From assembly GCA_049840475.1 (NCBI GenBank), contig JASGKX010000003.1, positions 682,001-746,000 on the forward strand: a stretch of DNA of 64,000 nucleotides, read 5' to 3'. The DNA comes from JBGVSA01 sp049840475. GTDB lineage: Bacteria > Pseudomonadota > Gammaproteobacteria > Burkholderiales > Rhodocyclaceae. The position numbers were made by a program, and so were the translations under genes. This document shows, piece by piece, positions 54,987 to 64,000 of this stretch; the stretch's first letter is position 1; each line of letters opens with the position of its first letter. Under the pieces are notes generated by a model that searched no databases, was not told the origin of the DNA, and saw nothing but the letters and a program-made list of their open reading frames with translations.

Positions 54987-55841
54987 ATGAACGTGCAGGA
55001 ACTGCTGCAAACGCTGGACGGCTACTTTCGCAATAATCAGGTCAACATGGTGGAGCCCTTCCTGCTCAACCACCTGAACCGGGCCACCGCCGCGCAAGAC
55101 CATCCCGCAACGCTCACGATCCTGAACGAACTGATGGGCTTCTACCGCGGCATGAGCCGCACGACTGAAGCCGTCGCCGTGGCACAACGGGCGCTGAACC
55201 TGCTCGAAACGCTGGGCTACAAGGGATCTGTTCCCTACGCCACCACTTTGCTCAACGCGGCCACCGCTTACCGGGCCGACGGGCAGACTTCGCGCGCCAT
55301 CGACGCCTACGATCAGGTCATGTCGATCTACACCGCGAACAAGGTCGAAGACCCCTATCTGGTCGCTAGCCTCTACAACAATATGAGCATCGCCTACCAA
55401 GAGCTGGGCGATCACGCGCGCGCCACCAACTATCTGCAGCGTGCGCTGCCGCTGGTCAAGACGATCCCCGGTGGCGAGGCCGACGTGGCGGTCACGTATA
55501 CCAACCTCGCGCATTCCAAGATCAAAGGCGGCCGGCTGGCCGATGCGCGCGAAGACCTGCTCGAAGCCGTGCGCCTGTTCGAGAGCCAGTCGCACATCAA
55601 TCCGCACTACGGCGCGGCACTCGCGGCACTTGGCGAAATCGCCTTCCGCCAGCAGGACATGCAGCATTCGATCGGCTACTACGAAAGAGCGCTCGCCGCC
55701 ATCGAAGCGCACTACGGCAAGAACATGTACTACGCGGTGACGCTGGAAAGCCTGGCCGTGGTGCTTGAGGACATCGACGCCGACCGCAGCCGCAACCTCA
55801 AGGACGAAGCGGTACGCATCCAGGCTTCTTTCAGGCACTGA
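54987..55841 (+). CDS. Tetratricopeptide repeat protein of the DUF4037/DUF4125 cluster
   Basis: About 284 residues from MNVQELLQTLDGYFRNNQVN at 54987 (AAGGA upstream). It is built of about six TPR units; clear ones include YATTLLNAATAYRADGQTSR, ASLYNNMSIAYQELGDHARA, TYTNLAHSKIKGGRLADARE and ALAALGEIAFRQQDMQHSIG. No membrane segment or signal peptide is present, so it is cytosolic and probably a protein-binding scaffold. The DUF4037 and DUF4125 genes follow on the same strand, 195 bases on. I infer a shared function from this grouping. Confidence 0.85.
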   Translation: MNVQELLQTLDGYFRNNQVNMVEPFLLNHLNRATAAQDHPATLTILNELMGFYRGMSRTTEAVAVAQRALNLLETLGYKGSVPYATTLLNAATAYRADGQTSRAIDAYDQVMSIYTANKVEDPYLVASLYNNMSIAYQELGDHARATNYLQRALPLVKTIPGGEADVAVTYTNLAHSKIKGGRLADAREDLLEAVRLFESQSHINPHYGAALAALGEIAFRQQDMQHSIGYYERALAAIEAHYGKNMYYAVTLESLAVVLEDIDADRSRNLKDEAVRIQASFRH

Positions 55842-56036
55842 GGGCCAGCTCGCAAAGGCCGCTAGCCAAGCAAGAAACGGCGGCGGAAGCGGCCTCCATG
55901 TCGCTGACTGACGATTCCGCGCGGCACATGAGCCCCGGCAATGGCCTCCCGGTCAGATCGCGAACACGCGCCAGGAAGGCTGGCCCTTGCGGGGCGCCAA
56001 CGCTATAACATCCCATTGGGTTTCAGGTTCCAAACC

Positions 56037-56933
56037 ATGCAGGGTCTCCAACTCGCCCGCAGCTACTACAACACTTGGTGCGACACGCTGCTGGCACCCT
56101 TTACACCCTGGCGTCACCGCATCGCAGCCGGTCTGGTGGGCTATGGCTCGGAGTGTTTCGGCTTCGATGACGAACTGTCGCGCGACCATGACTTCGGCCC
56201 CGACTTTTGTCTGTGGCTCACCGATGAGGACTACGCGCAGATCGGCGAACAACTGCAGGCTGCCTACGATGCGCTGCCCGCCACGCATGCCGACGTGCCT
56301 GCGCGGGTGACGAACGAACGCAGCGGCAAGCGCGTCGGCGTGTTTTCGATTTCCGGCTTCTACACAGAATTCCTTGGCGCGCCGCAACTGCCCATCAGCG
56401 ATGCCGACTGGCTGCAGATTCCAGAAGAGCGCCTCGCTGCCGCTGTCAATGGTGAGATTTTCGCAGACCCGCTCGGTGAGTTCTCGGCAATCCGCGAAAG
56501 CCTGCAAGCGTATTACCCCGAATCCGTACGACGTATCAGGCTCGCCACCGCCGCCGCGAAAATGGCACAAAGCGGGCAGTACAACCTGCCCCGTGCTCTG
56601 GAGCGTAACGAGCACGTCACGGCATTGCTGACACAGGCGGAATTCATTCAGCATGCCTGCCGGCTGACCTACGCCGTCAACCGGCGCTATCCGCCTTTCT
56701 ACAAGTGGCTGCACCGAGGACTGCGCGGATTGCCGCGCTTGAACGGCATGCACGCCAAGCTCGATCAACTGGCGCGCACCCCACCGGCCGAATCCAGCGC
56801 GCTTGTTGAAGAGATCTGCGCCACCGTGTTGAACGAACTCGTCTCACTCGGCTACACGCGACGCGGCGACGCTTTTCTCGAAGCCCACGTAAACACCATT
56901 CTCGGCCGCCCCCAAGAGGAGAACACCCCATGA
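56037..56933 (+). CDS. DUF4037 nucleotidyltransferase-fold protein
   Basis: About 298 residues from MQGLQLARSYYNTWCDTLLA. A nucleotidyltransferase-superfamily signature is visible: GYGSECFGFDDELSRDHDF, that is G37-S38 followed eleven residues later by D50-H-D52, the expected hG[GS]x9-13Dh[DE]h pattern with two metal-binding Asp residues. The C-terminal ~100 residues are helical (TYAVNRRYPPFYKWLHRGLR). The family has no known reaction; adenylyl or nucleotidyl transfer to a protein or small molecule is an inference. It overlaps the DUF4125 start by 4 bases, so the two are coupled. Confidence 0.85.
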   Translation: MQGLQLARSYYNTWCDTLLAPFTPWRHRIAAGLVGYGSECFGFDDELSRDHDFGPDFCLWLTDEDYAQIGEQLQAAYDALPATHADVPARVTNERSGKRVGVFSISGFYTEFLGAPQLPISDADWLQIPEERLAAAVNGEIFADPLGEFSAIRESLQAYYPESVRRIRLATAAAKMAQSGQYNLPRALERNEHVTALLTQAEFIQHACRLTYAVNRRYPPFYKWLHRGLRGLPRLNGMHAKLDQLARTPPAESSALVEEICATVLNELVSLGYTRRGDAFLEAHVNTILGRPQEENTP

Positions 56934-57551
56934 GCATCGTTCAACGACATCGTCGCCCTCGAATGGCGATTCATGACCGTATTGCAGAACGAAGGCGGCC
57001 GCGCAAACTGTCAGGACGACTTCGGCACCTTCCAGATCATGCGCAAGAGCCAGTTCCTGTGCTGGGACCCAATGACACTGGACAGCTACCTGGGGGACCT
57101 CACCGAAGCACACCGCGTGGGCCGCAATCTGGTGCAGGAAAAATACGCGCGCATGATGGCCTCCACCGCGCCCGAAGCGTATGCCGCGTTCGCCCACACG
57201 CTGCCGCCGCTCAGCGACTGGCAGCGCGAGGCCATCGAAGCGATCATCCGCACACAACTGGCATGGCGCGAAGACTTTGCACGCGAATACCCGCACATGT
57301 CCGATCAGGCACGGCTCATCCATACGTCCGAAGACACGCCCTACGAAACCTCGTTCGAAACCTACCTGCGTGGCGAACTGGCTACCTATTCAGAAGACAC
57401 CCTGCGCTGTTATCAAGCGCTGGTCGAAGGCTATGCACGCAATGGCCGCAACCTCACTGCCGCCAGCATGAACCAGACCGCCATCCTCTACGGGTACCGC
57501 GATCTGGCCGATGCCGAGCACCGGCTGGCCGAAGGATCGCAGGCGGGCTGA
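56930..57551 (+). pseudogene. DUF4125 family protein with a frameshift near its start as read
   Basis: The ATG at 56930 overlaps the DUF4037 stop (ATGA), which marks it as the natural start. From there the frame is lost after MSIV. The next frame carries the family sequence from NDIVALEWRFM through NEGGRANCQDDFGTFQIMRK to the stop at 57551. Dropping one base within GTTCAAC at 56939-56945 restores 206 residues. As read, translation could only begin at the Met at 56973, losing about 14 residues. The body is helical and soluble, with DPMTLDSYLGDLTEAHRVGR. The function is unknown; it is the constant neighbour of DUF4037 here. Confidence 0.82.
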
Positions 57552-57558
57552 TCGCCGA

Positions 57559-58167
57559 TCACGACGAAGAGATATTCAGCGAGCGCGACAGCCGGGCGAT
57601 ATCCACCTCGTCTCTCAGCCCGAGTTTGGCGAGAATCCTGCCCTTGTGCGTGCTCACCGTCTTGTGGCTGATGTTGAGTTGACGCGCGAGATCCTTACCA
57701 CGCGCGCCGGCGGCGATGGCCTTGAATATTTCGTACTCGCGCGCTGTCAGACAATCGAGTTGCCTGCCGCACGACAGCAGACCAGGCCGCCAACAGATGT
57801 AGCCGCCGGCAACTGCTCGCAGTAGCAGCGGAAGGCTCTCTTCCAGCGCGCATTCCTCCACGACGCCGCTCACGGCCCCCCCACACATGCGGCCGAGCGC
57901 GGGGTCACGTGATGACGACGAGATGACGATCACACTGGCGCTCGTGAAATCCCGTCGGAACAACCCGGCAGCGGCTCCTCGGGCAAAGACGCCCTCTGTG
58001 TCCAAATGAAGCATGACGATGTTGGGCGACAACGCCATCGCCGACGCAACGGCGTCAGGTTCCCAGCACTCCGTCGCCACGACGCAAAAGTCGGGCAGAC
58101 TCGCAACAAGCGAAGCAACGCCGAGATTGACGATTGGATACGCACCAAGAATGGCGATGCGTTGCAT
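57559..58167 (-). CDS. LuxR-type regulator with a degenerate receiver domain
   Basis: About 202 residues from MQRIAILGAYPIVNLGVASL at 58167. The C-terminal ~65 residues are a clear LuxR/NarL helix-turn-helix (LTAREYEIFKAIAAGARGKD, then NISHKTVSTHKGRILAKLGL). The N-terminal part has the fold pattern of a receiver, but the acidic pair is missing (GAYP at 8-11 in place of DDHP), and the phospho-acceptor position reads His54 in VMLHLDTEG where LLDL is usual. It therefore probably works without ordinary phosphorylation. It follows the OmpA gene by 11 bases. Confidence 0.88.
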   Translation of the reverse strand: MQRIAILGAYPIVNLGVASLVASLPDFCVVATECWEPDAVASAMALSPNIVMLHLDTEGVFARGAAAGLFRRDFTSASVIVISSSSRDPALGRMCGGAVSGVVEECALEESLPLLLRAVAGGYICWRPGLLSCGRQLDCLTAREYEIFKAIAAGARGKDLARQLNISHKTVSTHKGRILAKLGLRDEVDIARLSRSLNISSS

Positions 58168-58178
58168 GGCGGCGTCGG

Positions 58179-59318
58179 TCACTCCCTGGCCTGCTCGACG
58201 CGAATCTCCACGCGCCGATTCGGCTGCAGGCAAGCCTTGACGGCATTGCTCGCCGGCCCCGGACATTGCACCAGCGGCGAGCCACTGCCCACGCCTTGCG
58301 CGCTCATCGGTTGCGTCACGCCTCGCGCGCGCAGGTACGCCATGACCGTATCCGCGCGACGTTGCGACAAACCGGCGTTGTAGGCGTCCGTGCCCAGCCG
58401 GTCGGTGTGACCGACGATGGTCAGGGACTTCACCGTCTGCACCTTCTGCAAGGTCTCGGCCAGCACGTCGAGCTTGGCGCGCCCTTCGGGCAGCATGTCG
58501 GCCGCATCGGCCTTGTCGAACTTGAACAACGCGTCCGCGCCGAGGTTGATCACCGGTGGCAACACCCGAGGCGCCGTCTGTACGACGGAGGGCAGCGGCG
58601 CCGGCTGGGCGGGGACCGCACAGGCGGCAAGGTCTGACTGTGCAAGCTGCATCTGCCCTTCAACATTGGCCACCTTCTTCTGCGCGCTCTCGAACGAGCG
58701 CGCCCAGGCGTTGTGCCCCGCCCACATCAGGTTCACCTCCTGGCAGGCCACGCGGCGCTGCGCAGGCGGGCAGTGCGGAAAGCGCGGATCGGCCTTCGTC
58801 TTGTCCAGACTCGCCCACAGATCGGGGCGAACCGTCACGCTGGTGCGCAAGGTACTGTTGCCCATCCAGCGGCGGCCTTCGGCCAGCCCCGTGCTCAGGC
58901 GATCGGCCTCACCCATGGCCTCTTCCACGAACCCCCAGCCATTGCGCTCGGCCTGTTCGGCGCGGCCCGCATCGATCCAGCATTGCGCCTTGGCGCCGTC
59001 GTAGTTGGCGGCCTTGTCACCGAGCTTGTCCATGCGCAGTTGCAGGTCATCCAGGCCGTCGGAGCGCGAGTACATGAAGCGGCCGTAGGTGTTCATCCAC
59101 GGGTCGTCCGCCGCCCCGCCGCCGCCCTGTTCGGGCGTCTGGCCTGCACGCTCGATCAGCTTGTTGCGGTTGAGCGCCCCCGCTTGCGTGCTCTGCGGCG
59201 CGAGCGGGGTGTCGGCGACCGTCGGGTCCTGGATCATCAGTTTGTCCCGCACGTCATGGTTGGCGCAGCCGGCGGCCAGCGCGGTCATGACGGCAAGCGT
59301 CATCAATCGGTAGTTCAT
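58179..59318 (-). CDS. OmpA-family peptidoglycan-binding lipoprotein
   Basis: About 379 residues from MNYRLMTLAVMTALAAGCAN at 59318, with a lipobox at Cys18. The middle (~60-250) is helical and holds several cysteines (for example PHCPPAQRRVACQE). The OmpA-like domain at ~265-375 has GHTDRLGTDAYNAGLSQRRA and the Arg in LQPNRRVEIRVE, the residues that hold diaminopimelate. It lies downstream of the YadA-like adhesin gene, with a terminator between, and just upstream of the LuxR gene. It probably tethers the adhesin-bearing outer membrane to the wall. Confidence 0.9.
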   Translation of the reverse strand: MNYRLMTLAVMTALAAGCANHDVRDKLMIQDPTVADTPLAPQSTQAGALNRNKLIERAGQTPEQGGGGAADDPWMNTYGRFMYSRSDGLDDLQLRMDKLGDKAANYDGAKAQCWIDAGRAEQAERNGWGFVEEAMGEADRLSTGLAEGRRWMGNSTLRTSVTVRPDLWASLDKTKADPRFPHCPPAQRRVACQEVNLMWAGHNAWARSFESAQKKVANVEGQMQLAQSDLAACAVPAQPAPLPSVVQTAPRVLPPVINLGADALFKFDKADAADMLPEGRAKLDVLAETLQKVQTVKSLTIVGHTDRLGTDAYNAGLSQRRADTVMAYLRARGVTQPMSAQGVGSGSPLVQCPGPASNAVKACLQPNRRVEIRVEQARE

Positions 59319-59333
59319 TTTTTCCGTCCTCGG

Positions 59334-59373
59334 AAAAAAAACAGGCCGCAAGACCGTTGTGGATCCTGCGGCC
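59334..59373 (-). terminator. Terminator between the adhesin and OmpA genes
   Basis: The stem GGCCGCA (59344-59350) pairs with TGCGGCC (59367-59373) with a 16-base loop. On the minus strand it is followed after a short CTG by eight U residues (59334-59341). It lies about 70 bases after the restored adhesin stop and about 15 before the OmpA start, so it should reduce read-through into ompA-luxR. Confidence 0.82.
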
Positions 59374-59444
59374 CATCAAGTCTGTGTGCGTGTGGAGGGG
59401 CTCCTGCTTGAGGCGCCCCCCGCGCTTCGTCGAGGGCCGGGCGA

Positions 59445-62400
59445 TCAGTCGCCCAACACGAAGCCCACACCGGCGCGGAAGATGGTGTCCTTGGCCCCGC
59501 CGGTCGAAGTTGAACACACCGGCGTTGTAGTTCACCGTGCCCTTCTCGTTCCAGCGCGACACCCCCACGCCCACCGCACCCGCACCACGGTAATTGGCGA
59601 CCCCGGCGTTGACCACGGTGCGCCCCGGCAAGTACGGCGTGACGATCTGCAAGGCCGCTGCCGCTGCAATACCCCGGCGCGCGGTCTTGTCAACATCGTC
59701 GATGCGGTTGTTCACCTCCCCAATCTGTTGATTGAAGTTGTTGGTCACGTTGCCCACCGCGTTGTTGAGCTGATTGACGTTGACCGCATCCGTGCCTTGC
59801 GTGCCTTCGGCCACGTTGGTGATCTGACGTTCATTACCCGCCGCCCCCACCGACACCGTGTTGGCACGATCCGCGACCGCGTTGCTGCCGATGGCCACGC
59901 TGTTGTCGGCCGTGGCCTGCGCGTTGCCGCCGATGGCCACCGAGTCCGCCCCCTTGGCCTGCGCCGCATCCAGCGTCGAGTTGGCCTGGAAGTACTTGGA
60001 GCCGGTGTTGTAGATGTTGGTCACCTGCTCCTGCACGCCCTTGAGTTGCGAGACGTTCACCGCGTCGTTGTCCGCCACGCCGGCGGCCAGCCCCGTGATG
60101 GTGCGATCCCCCGCCGTGCCCGACACGTTGATCACCTTGCCATCGGTCGCCGCGCCCACCGTGAGGGTGCGCGTGTCCGCATCCTGCTTGACGAGCTGGT
60201 TGCCCAGTTCGTTGTAGATGTTGGCAATGTCGCCGTTGATGTTGGTGACCGAGCCTTCGAGATTGGTCACGCGGGCGTCGATGTTGCTCACCGTGCCCGA
60301 CAGCGTCTCGATGGCCTGGTTGGTCGCGTACAGTTGCGAGCCATTGACCGCGTCGGTGCTATCCGCACTCACGCGACCGGCCGCCACGTTGGTGATCGTG
60401 CGCTCGGCACCGGCGTCCCCCACGCTCACCGTGCCTGCGGCGGTGCCACCGGCATAGGTGTAGCGCGTGCCACCTACCGTGCCGCTGGCCGTACTCACCG
60501 CGTCAGCCGTCTTGCTGTTCGCCCCCAGCGCCACCGAGTTGGCCGTGGCCGCTTGCGCGTTGTTGCCAATCGCCACCGCGTCCGTGCCGCTTGCCACCGC
60601 CTGCGGGCCCACGGCCACGCTGTTGGTGCCTGAGGCGACCGAGTCATTCAACGTCGAGTTGGCATGGAAGTACTTGATGCCGCCCCCGTTGTTGATGTTG
60701 GTGATGTCGCCTTCGAGGGTCGTCACGCGGCCGTCGATGTTGGTGATCGCGTCCGCTACCGTGGTGTAGGTGTCGCCACCGTTGATCACGAAGGTCGGAT
60801 TGGTGATCGAACCGTCGTTGTTGATCGTGGTGCCACCGCCGATGACATCGGCGATGCCCTTCAACTGGCTCACGTTCACCGCATCGGTGTCCTGCGTACC
60901 CGCTGCGACATTGACGATCTGACGCTCGTTGCCAACGCTGCCCACCGAAACGGTGTTGGCGCGATCGGCCACCGAGTTCGCCCCGATCGCTGCCGAGTTG
61001 GTGCCGGCCACGACCTGCGCGTCATCCGTGCCATCGTTGGCACCGTCCGCCTTGAAGTAACGGAGGGTGTCGCCGTAGACGTTGTGCACGTTGTTGGTGA
61101 TGTCGCTCGTCAGCGTGTTGTAGATGTCGCCACCCACGCTCAACTGACCCACGTTCACCGCATCGTGAGCATCCACCCCGTCGGCCACGTTCTTGATCTG
61201 CGTGCCATTCGCGCCGTCGAGCGTGATCGTGTCGTGGTTGACCGTGTCGTCGCTGTTGCGGTCGTAGACCACCACGCCATCCAGCACACCCGTGATCGAC
61301 GTGATGTTGCCTTCGATGTTGGTCACACGCCCGTCGATATGGGTGATCGCGTCCGCTACGGTGGTGTAGGTGTCGCCACCGATGGTGATGAACGGCCCCC
61401 TCACTTCACCCGTGCTGGCGTCGATATAGGTGTCGCCGCCGATGATGTTGGTCACGCCTTTCAACTGGCTCACATTCACCGCATCGGTGTCTTGCGTTCC
61501 GGCTGCCACATTGACGATCTGACGTTCGTTGCCAACGCTGCCCACTGAAACGGTATTGGCGCGATCGGCCACCGAGTTCGCCCCGATCGCTGCCGAGTTG
61601 GTGCCGGCCACGACCTGCGCGTCATCCGAACCGTCGTTGGCGCCGTCCGCCTTGAAGTAACGGAGGGTGTCGCCGTAGACGTTGTGCACGTTGTTGGTGA
61701 TGTCGGTCGTCAGCGTGTTGTAGATGTCGCCACCCGAGGACAACTGACCCACGTTCACCGCATCGTGGGCATCCACACCGTCAGCCACGTTTTTGATCTG
61801 CGTGCCGTCGGTGCCCGCCAACGTCACGGTGTTGTAGTTTGCCGTACCGTCGGTGTTCAGGTCGTACTGCACCGCGCGATCCGACAGGTTGCCGGTGGCA
61901 TCGGCTACCGCCTTCAACTGACTGACGTTCACCGCGTCGGTATCGTCTGCGCCGGCTGCCACGTTGGCGATCTTCATACTGCCCGCGTCAATGCCCGTCT
62001 TGGTGATGCTCGGCCCGCTGGCAATAGTAAGGCCACTGTCGCTCATCACCGTGTCGCCCGTGATCACGCTGGTGAACCCGGGGTTGTCGGCGATCTGGAT
62101 CTGCAACCTGCCATTGGCGTCAACTTCAGTCTTGACGTTCGCACCCGAGTACATGCCCGCCGTCAGGGCATCGCCTTCAATGCTGAAGGTCTCGCCCAGC
62201 TTCTTGTCAACCGAACCGCTGTTGCCCACGAAGGTCATTGGCGTGTCGCCCAGCGTGGAGATGTCCTGCTGCACTGCCCACAGTTGACTGCCGTTGATGG
62301 CGTCCTTGCTGGTCTCGGAGACATCCCCCGCGGCAACGTTGGTGATCTTGGTGCCGTCGGCGCCACCGGCCAGCGTGATGCTGTCGTAGTTCACCGAACC

Positions 62401-64000
62401 ATCGCCATTGCGGTCGTACTTGACCGCACCCTGGTCGACGCCTTCGATCGCGTCGGCCACGGTGTTGTAGGTGTCGCCACCGATGGTGATGAACGGACCC
62501 GTCACTGCACCCGTGCTGCTGTCGATGTAGGTGTCGCCGCCAATGATGTTGGTCACACCCTGCAACTGGCTCACGTTGACCGCGTCCGTGCTGGCCGTGC
62601 CGGCCGCGACGTTGACAATCTTCATGCTGGCCGCGTCAATCCCCGCCGTGGTCATGCTCGGGCCACCCACGATGGTCACGCCATTGGTGTCCATTACCGT
62701 GTTACCGGCCGTAACCGAATCGACTGTGATGTCCTTCTCAAGCGCCACCGTCATCTGTTTGGTGGCGTCGTCGTAGGTCACCGTGGTGTTGCTGCCGTCG
62801 CCCTTGAAGGTCAGCACGTCGCCAGCCTTGATTGCTCCGCCCGCACCGCCTTCGTCGGCGACGTTCCAGCCACCTTCCAGCGTTGTCACGCGGCTGTCGA
62901 TGCTGGTCACCTGATCGCCCAGGTTGGCGATGTTGGTGTTGATCGTCGTGATGCTGCCTTCAACATTGCTCACGCGGCCATCGATGCTGGTGATGCTGTT
63001 GTTGATGTCGCCGATCTGCGTGTTGATCGAAGTGACGTCACCTTCGACCGTGCTGACACGACCGTCGATGCTCGTCACCTGGTCACCCAGGGCGTTGAGT
63101 TGACCGACATTGACCGCATCGGTGTCAGCCACGCCGGCTGCGACGTTCTTGATCTGCGTGCCGTCGGCGCCGCCGAGCGTGATCGTGTCGTGAGAGGCGT
63201 CGTCATACCTGACCGTGGCGGCCAGAACGCTGTCGATCGCGGTGATTGCCGCGCCCACATTGTTCACCGTGCTGCCATCGACGACATAGGTCGGTGCCGT
63301 GACCGTTCCGTCCGCATTGACCGTCGAGTCGCCGCCCAACGCATTGGCCGTCGAACTGGCCAGCGCATAGAGCTGCGAGCCATTGATGGCGTCGAGCGAC
63401 GACGTATTGATGGCGCCGTCCGCCACATTGGTCAGTACCTGTGCGGCGCCGGGCGTCGCGGCGTCGCCACCTGCGGCGATCAGCGACAACTGATCCGTAC
63501 CGGTGCGTTGCACCGGGCCGATCGTGCCGTTTTCGATATTCGTCGTCAGGTTGGTGACGGTGGTCCCCAGGCTGGTGATCGACTGATCCACCGCCCACAA
63601 TTGGCTACCGTTGATGGCGTCCTTGCTGGTCTCGGACACATCGCCTGCGGCCACGTTGGTGATCTTGGTGCCGTCGGCACCGCCGCCCAGCGTGATGCTG
63701 TCGTAGTTCACCGAACCATCGCCGTTACGGTCGTACTTGACCACGCCGTCGAGCACGCTGTTGATACTGGTGATGTCGCCTTCGATGGTGGTCACGCGAC
63801 CGTCGATGCTGCTCACCGCAGCATCGGTCACCTTCAACTGACTCACGTTCACCGCATCGGTGTCCGACAGGCCGGCCGCCACGTTGGTGATGCGGCGCTC
63901 ACTACCCGCCGAACCAACCGAAACCTCACCCATGGCATTGCCCGCCACTGCCGAGCCGTCGATGGAGTAACCCGCCTTGCTCAGATCGCTGGCCGAACCG
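59445..64000 (-). pseudogene. YadA-like trimeric autotransporter adhesin, 5' end outside the window, anchor frameshifted as read
   Basis: About 1,500 C-terminal residues are visible; the gene continues past the right edge. Head and neck units repeat throughout (for example DAVNVSQLKG, VADRANTVSVGSVGNERQIV, SVAIGGNAQATADNSVAIGS), with coiled-coil stalk segments such as SIDGRVTTIEGDI. The membrane anchor near the end has ARRGIAAAAALQIVTPYLPG and GVGVSRWNEKGTVNYNAGV. There the frame breaks: as read it runs on to 59254 as nonsense over the OmpA start. Removing one base in GTTCAAC (59515 to 59509) gives TSTGGAKDTIFRAGVGFVLG and a stop at 59445. Trimeric anchoring needs this strand. Confidence 0.85.
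60861..61809 (-). repeat. 600-base internal duplication within the adhesin gene
   Basis: Two near-identical stretches of about 350 bases, 60861-61209 and 61461-61809, are offset by exactly 600 bases (200 codons), so the frame is kept. Each encodes the unit with TNNVHNVYGDTLRYFKADGA and TNSAAIGANSVADRANTVSV. They differ at a few positions only (for example SDD against TDD). A second, more distant pair lies near 62290 and 63608. Such repeats allow length change by recombination. Confidence 0.85.

Noticed and set aside
1..64000. Mobile elements, CRISPR arrays and tRNA genes
   Set aside because: I looked for transposases, integrases, regularly spaced repeats and tRNA-like cloverleafs and found none; the repeats in the adhesin gene are coding.

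Overview
The window is a GC-rich, densely coding chromosomal segment of a betaproteobacterium. The best fit is Burkholderiaceae, probably Ralstonia or a close relative. This rests on the gene families and their order: flhB-flhA-flhF, a fimT-pilVWX-pilY1-pilE minor pilin operon, modEABC with a Mop protein, a cobalamin-dependent ribonucleotide reductase, and a YadA/OmpA/LuxR surface locus. I saw no rRNA, tRNA, CRISPR array or insertion sequence.

Layout. 1-3.5 kb holds the flagellar export genes flhB, flhA and the start of flhF. 3.6-11.8 kb holds a small protein with a chemoreceptor-like stretch, an Ldh-family dehydrogenase, a DUF2339/DUF3999 envelope pair, a ClC chloride channel and rlmJ. 11.9-17.3 kb is the type IV pilus minor pilin operon, ending in a terminator. 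17.4-24.8 kb holds a D-2-hydroxyacid dehydrogenase, an OpgC-like acyltransferase, an SGNH hydrolase, an eda-kdgK operon and small hypotheticals. 24-29.4 kb holds a methyltransferase, a DinG/YoaA helicase, a tyrosine phosphatase and MsbA. 29.6-37 kb holds a fumC operon, a PilZ-like protein and nrdJ. 37-44.3 kb holds a secreted carbohydrate-binding lipoprotein, a PEP-CTERM protein and the molybdate locus. 44.3-54.6 kb holds a phosphodiesterase, DUF2950 and DUF3300 envelope proteins, a TetR-controlled tripartite efflux operon with a UspA gene, and a GAF histidine kinase. 55-57.6 kb is an uncharacterised TPR/DUF4037/DUF4125 cluster. 57.6-64 kb is a yadA-ompA-luxR locus whose adhesin runs off the right edge.

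Two things stand out. First, five genes are interrupted as read. modC carries an in-frame TGA between its Walker A and signature motifs. Four others (methyltransferase, phosphatase, DUF4125 and the YadA membrane anchor) each contain one surplus base, and in all four the break falls in the same heptamer, GTTCWAC. That points to a shared cause, either a systematic read error or a mutational hotspot, rather than four independent decays. Second, the TPR/DUF4037/DUF4125 cluster is a compact unit with a nucleotidyltransferase-fold signature and no known function. It is the best candidate here for an undescribed system.

Start codons were often moved downstream from the longest open frame, using ribosome binding sites, signal peptides and family length. 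Functional calls rest on recognised motifs and context; no database search was run.
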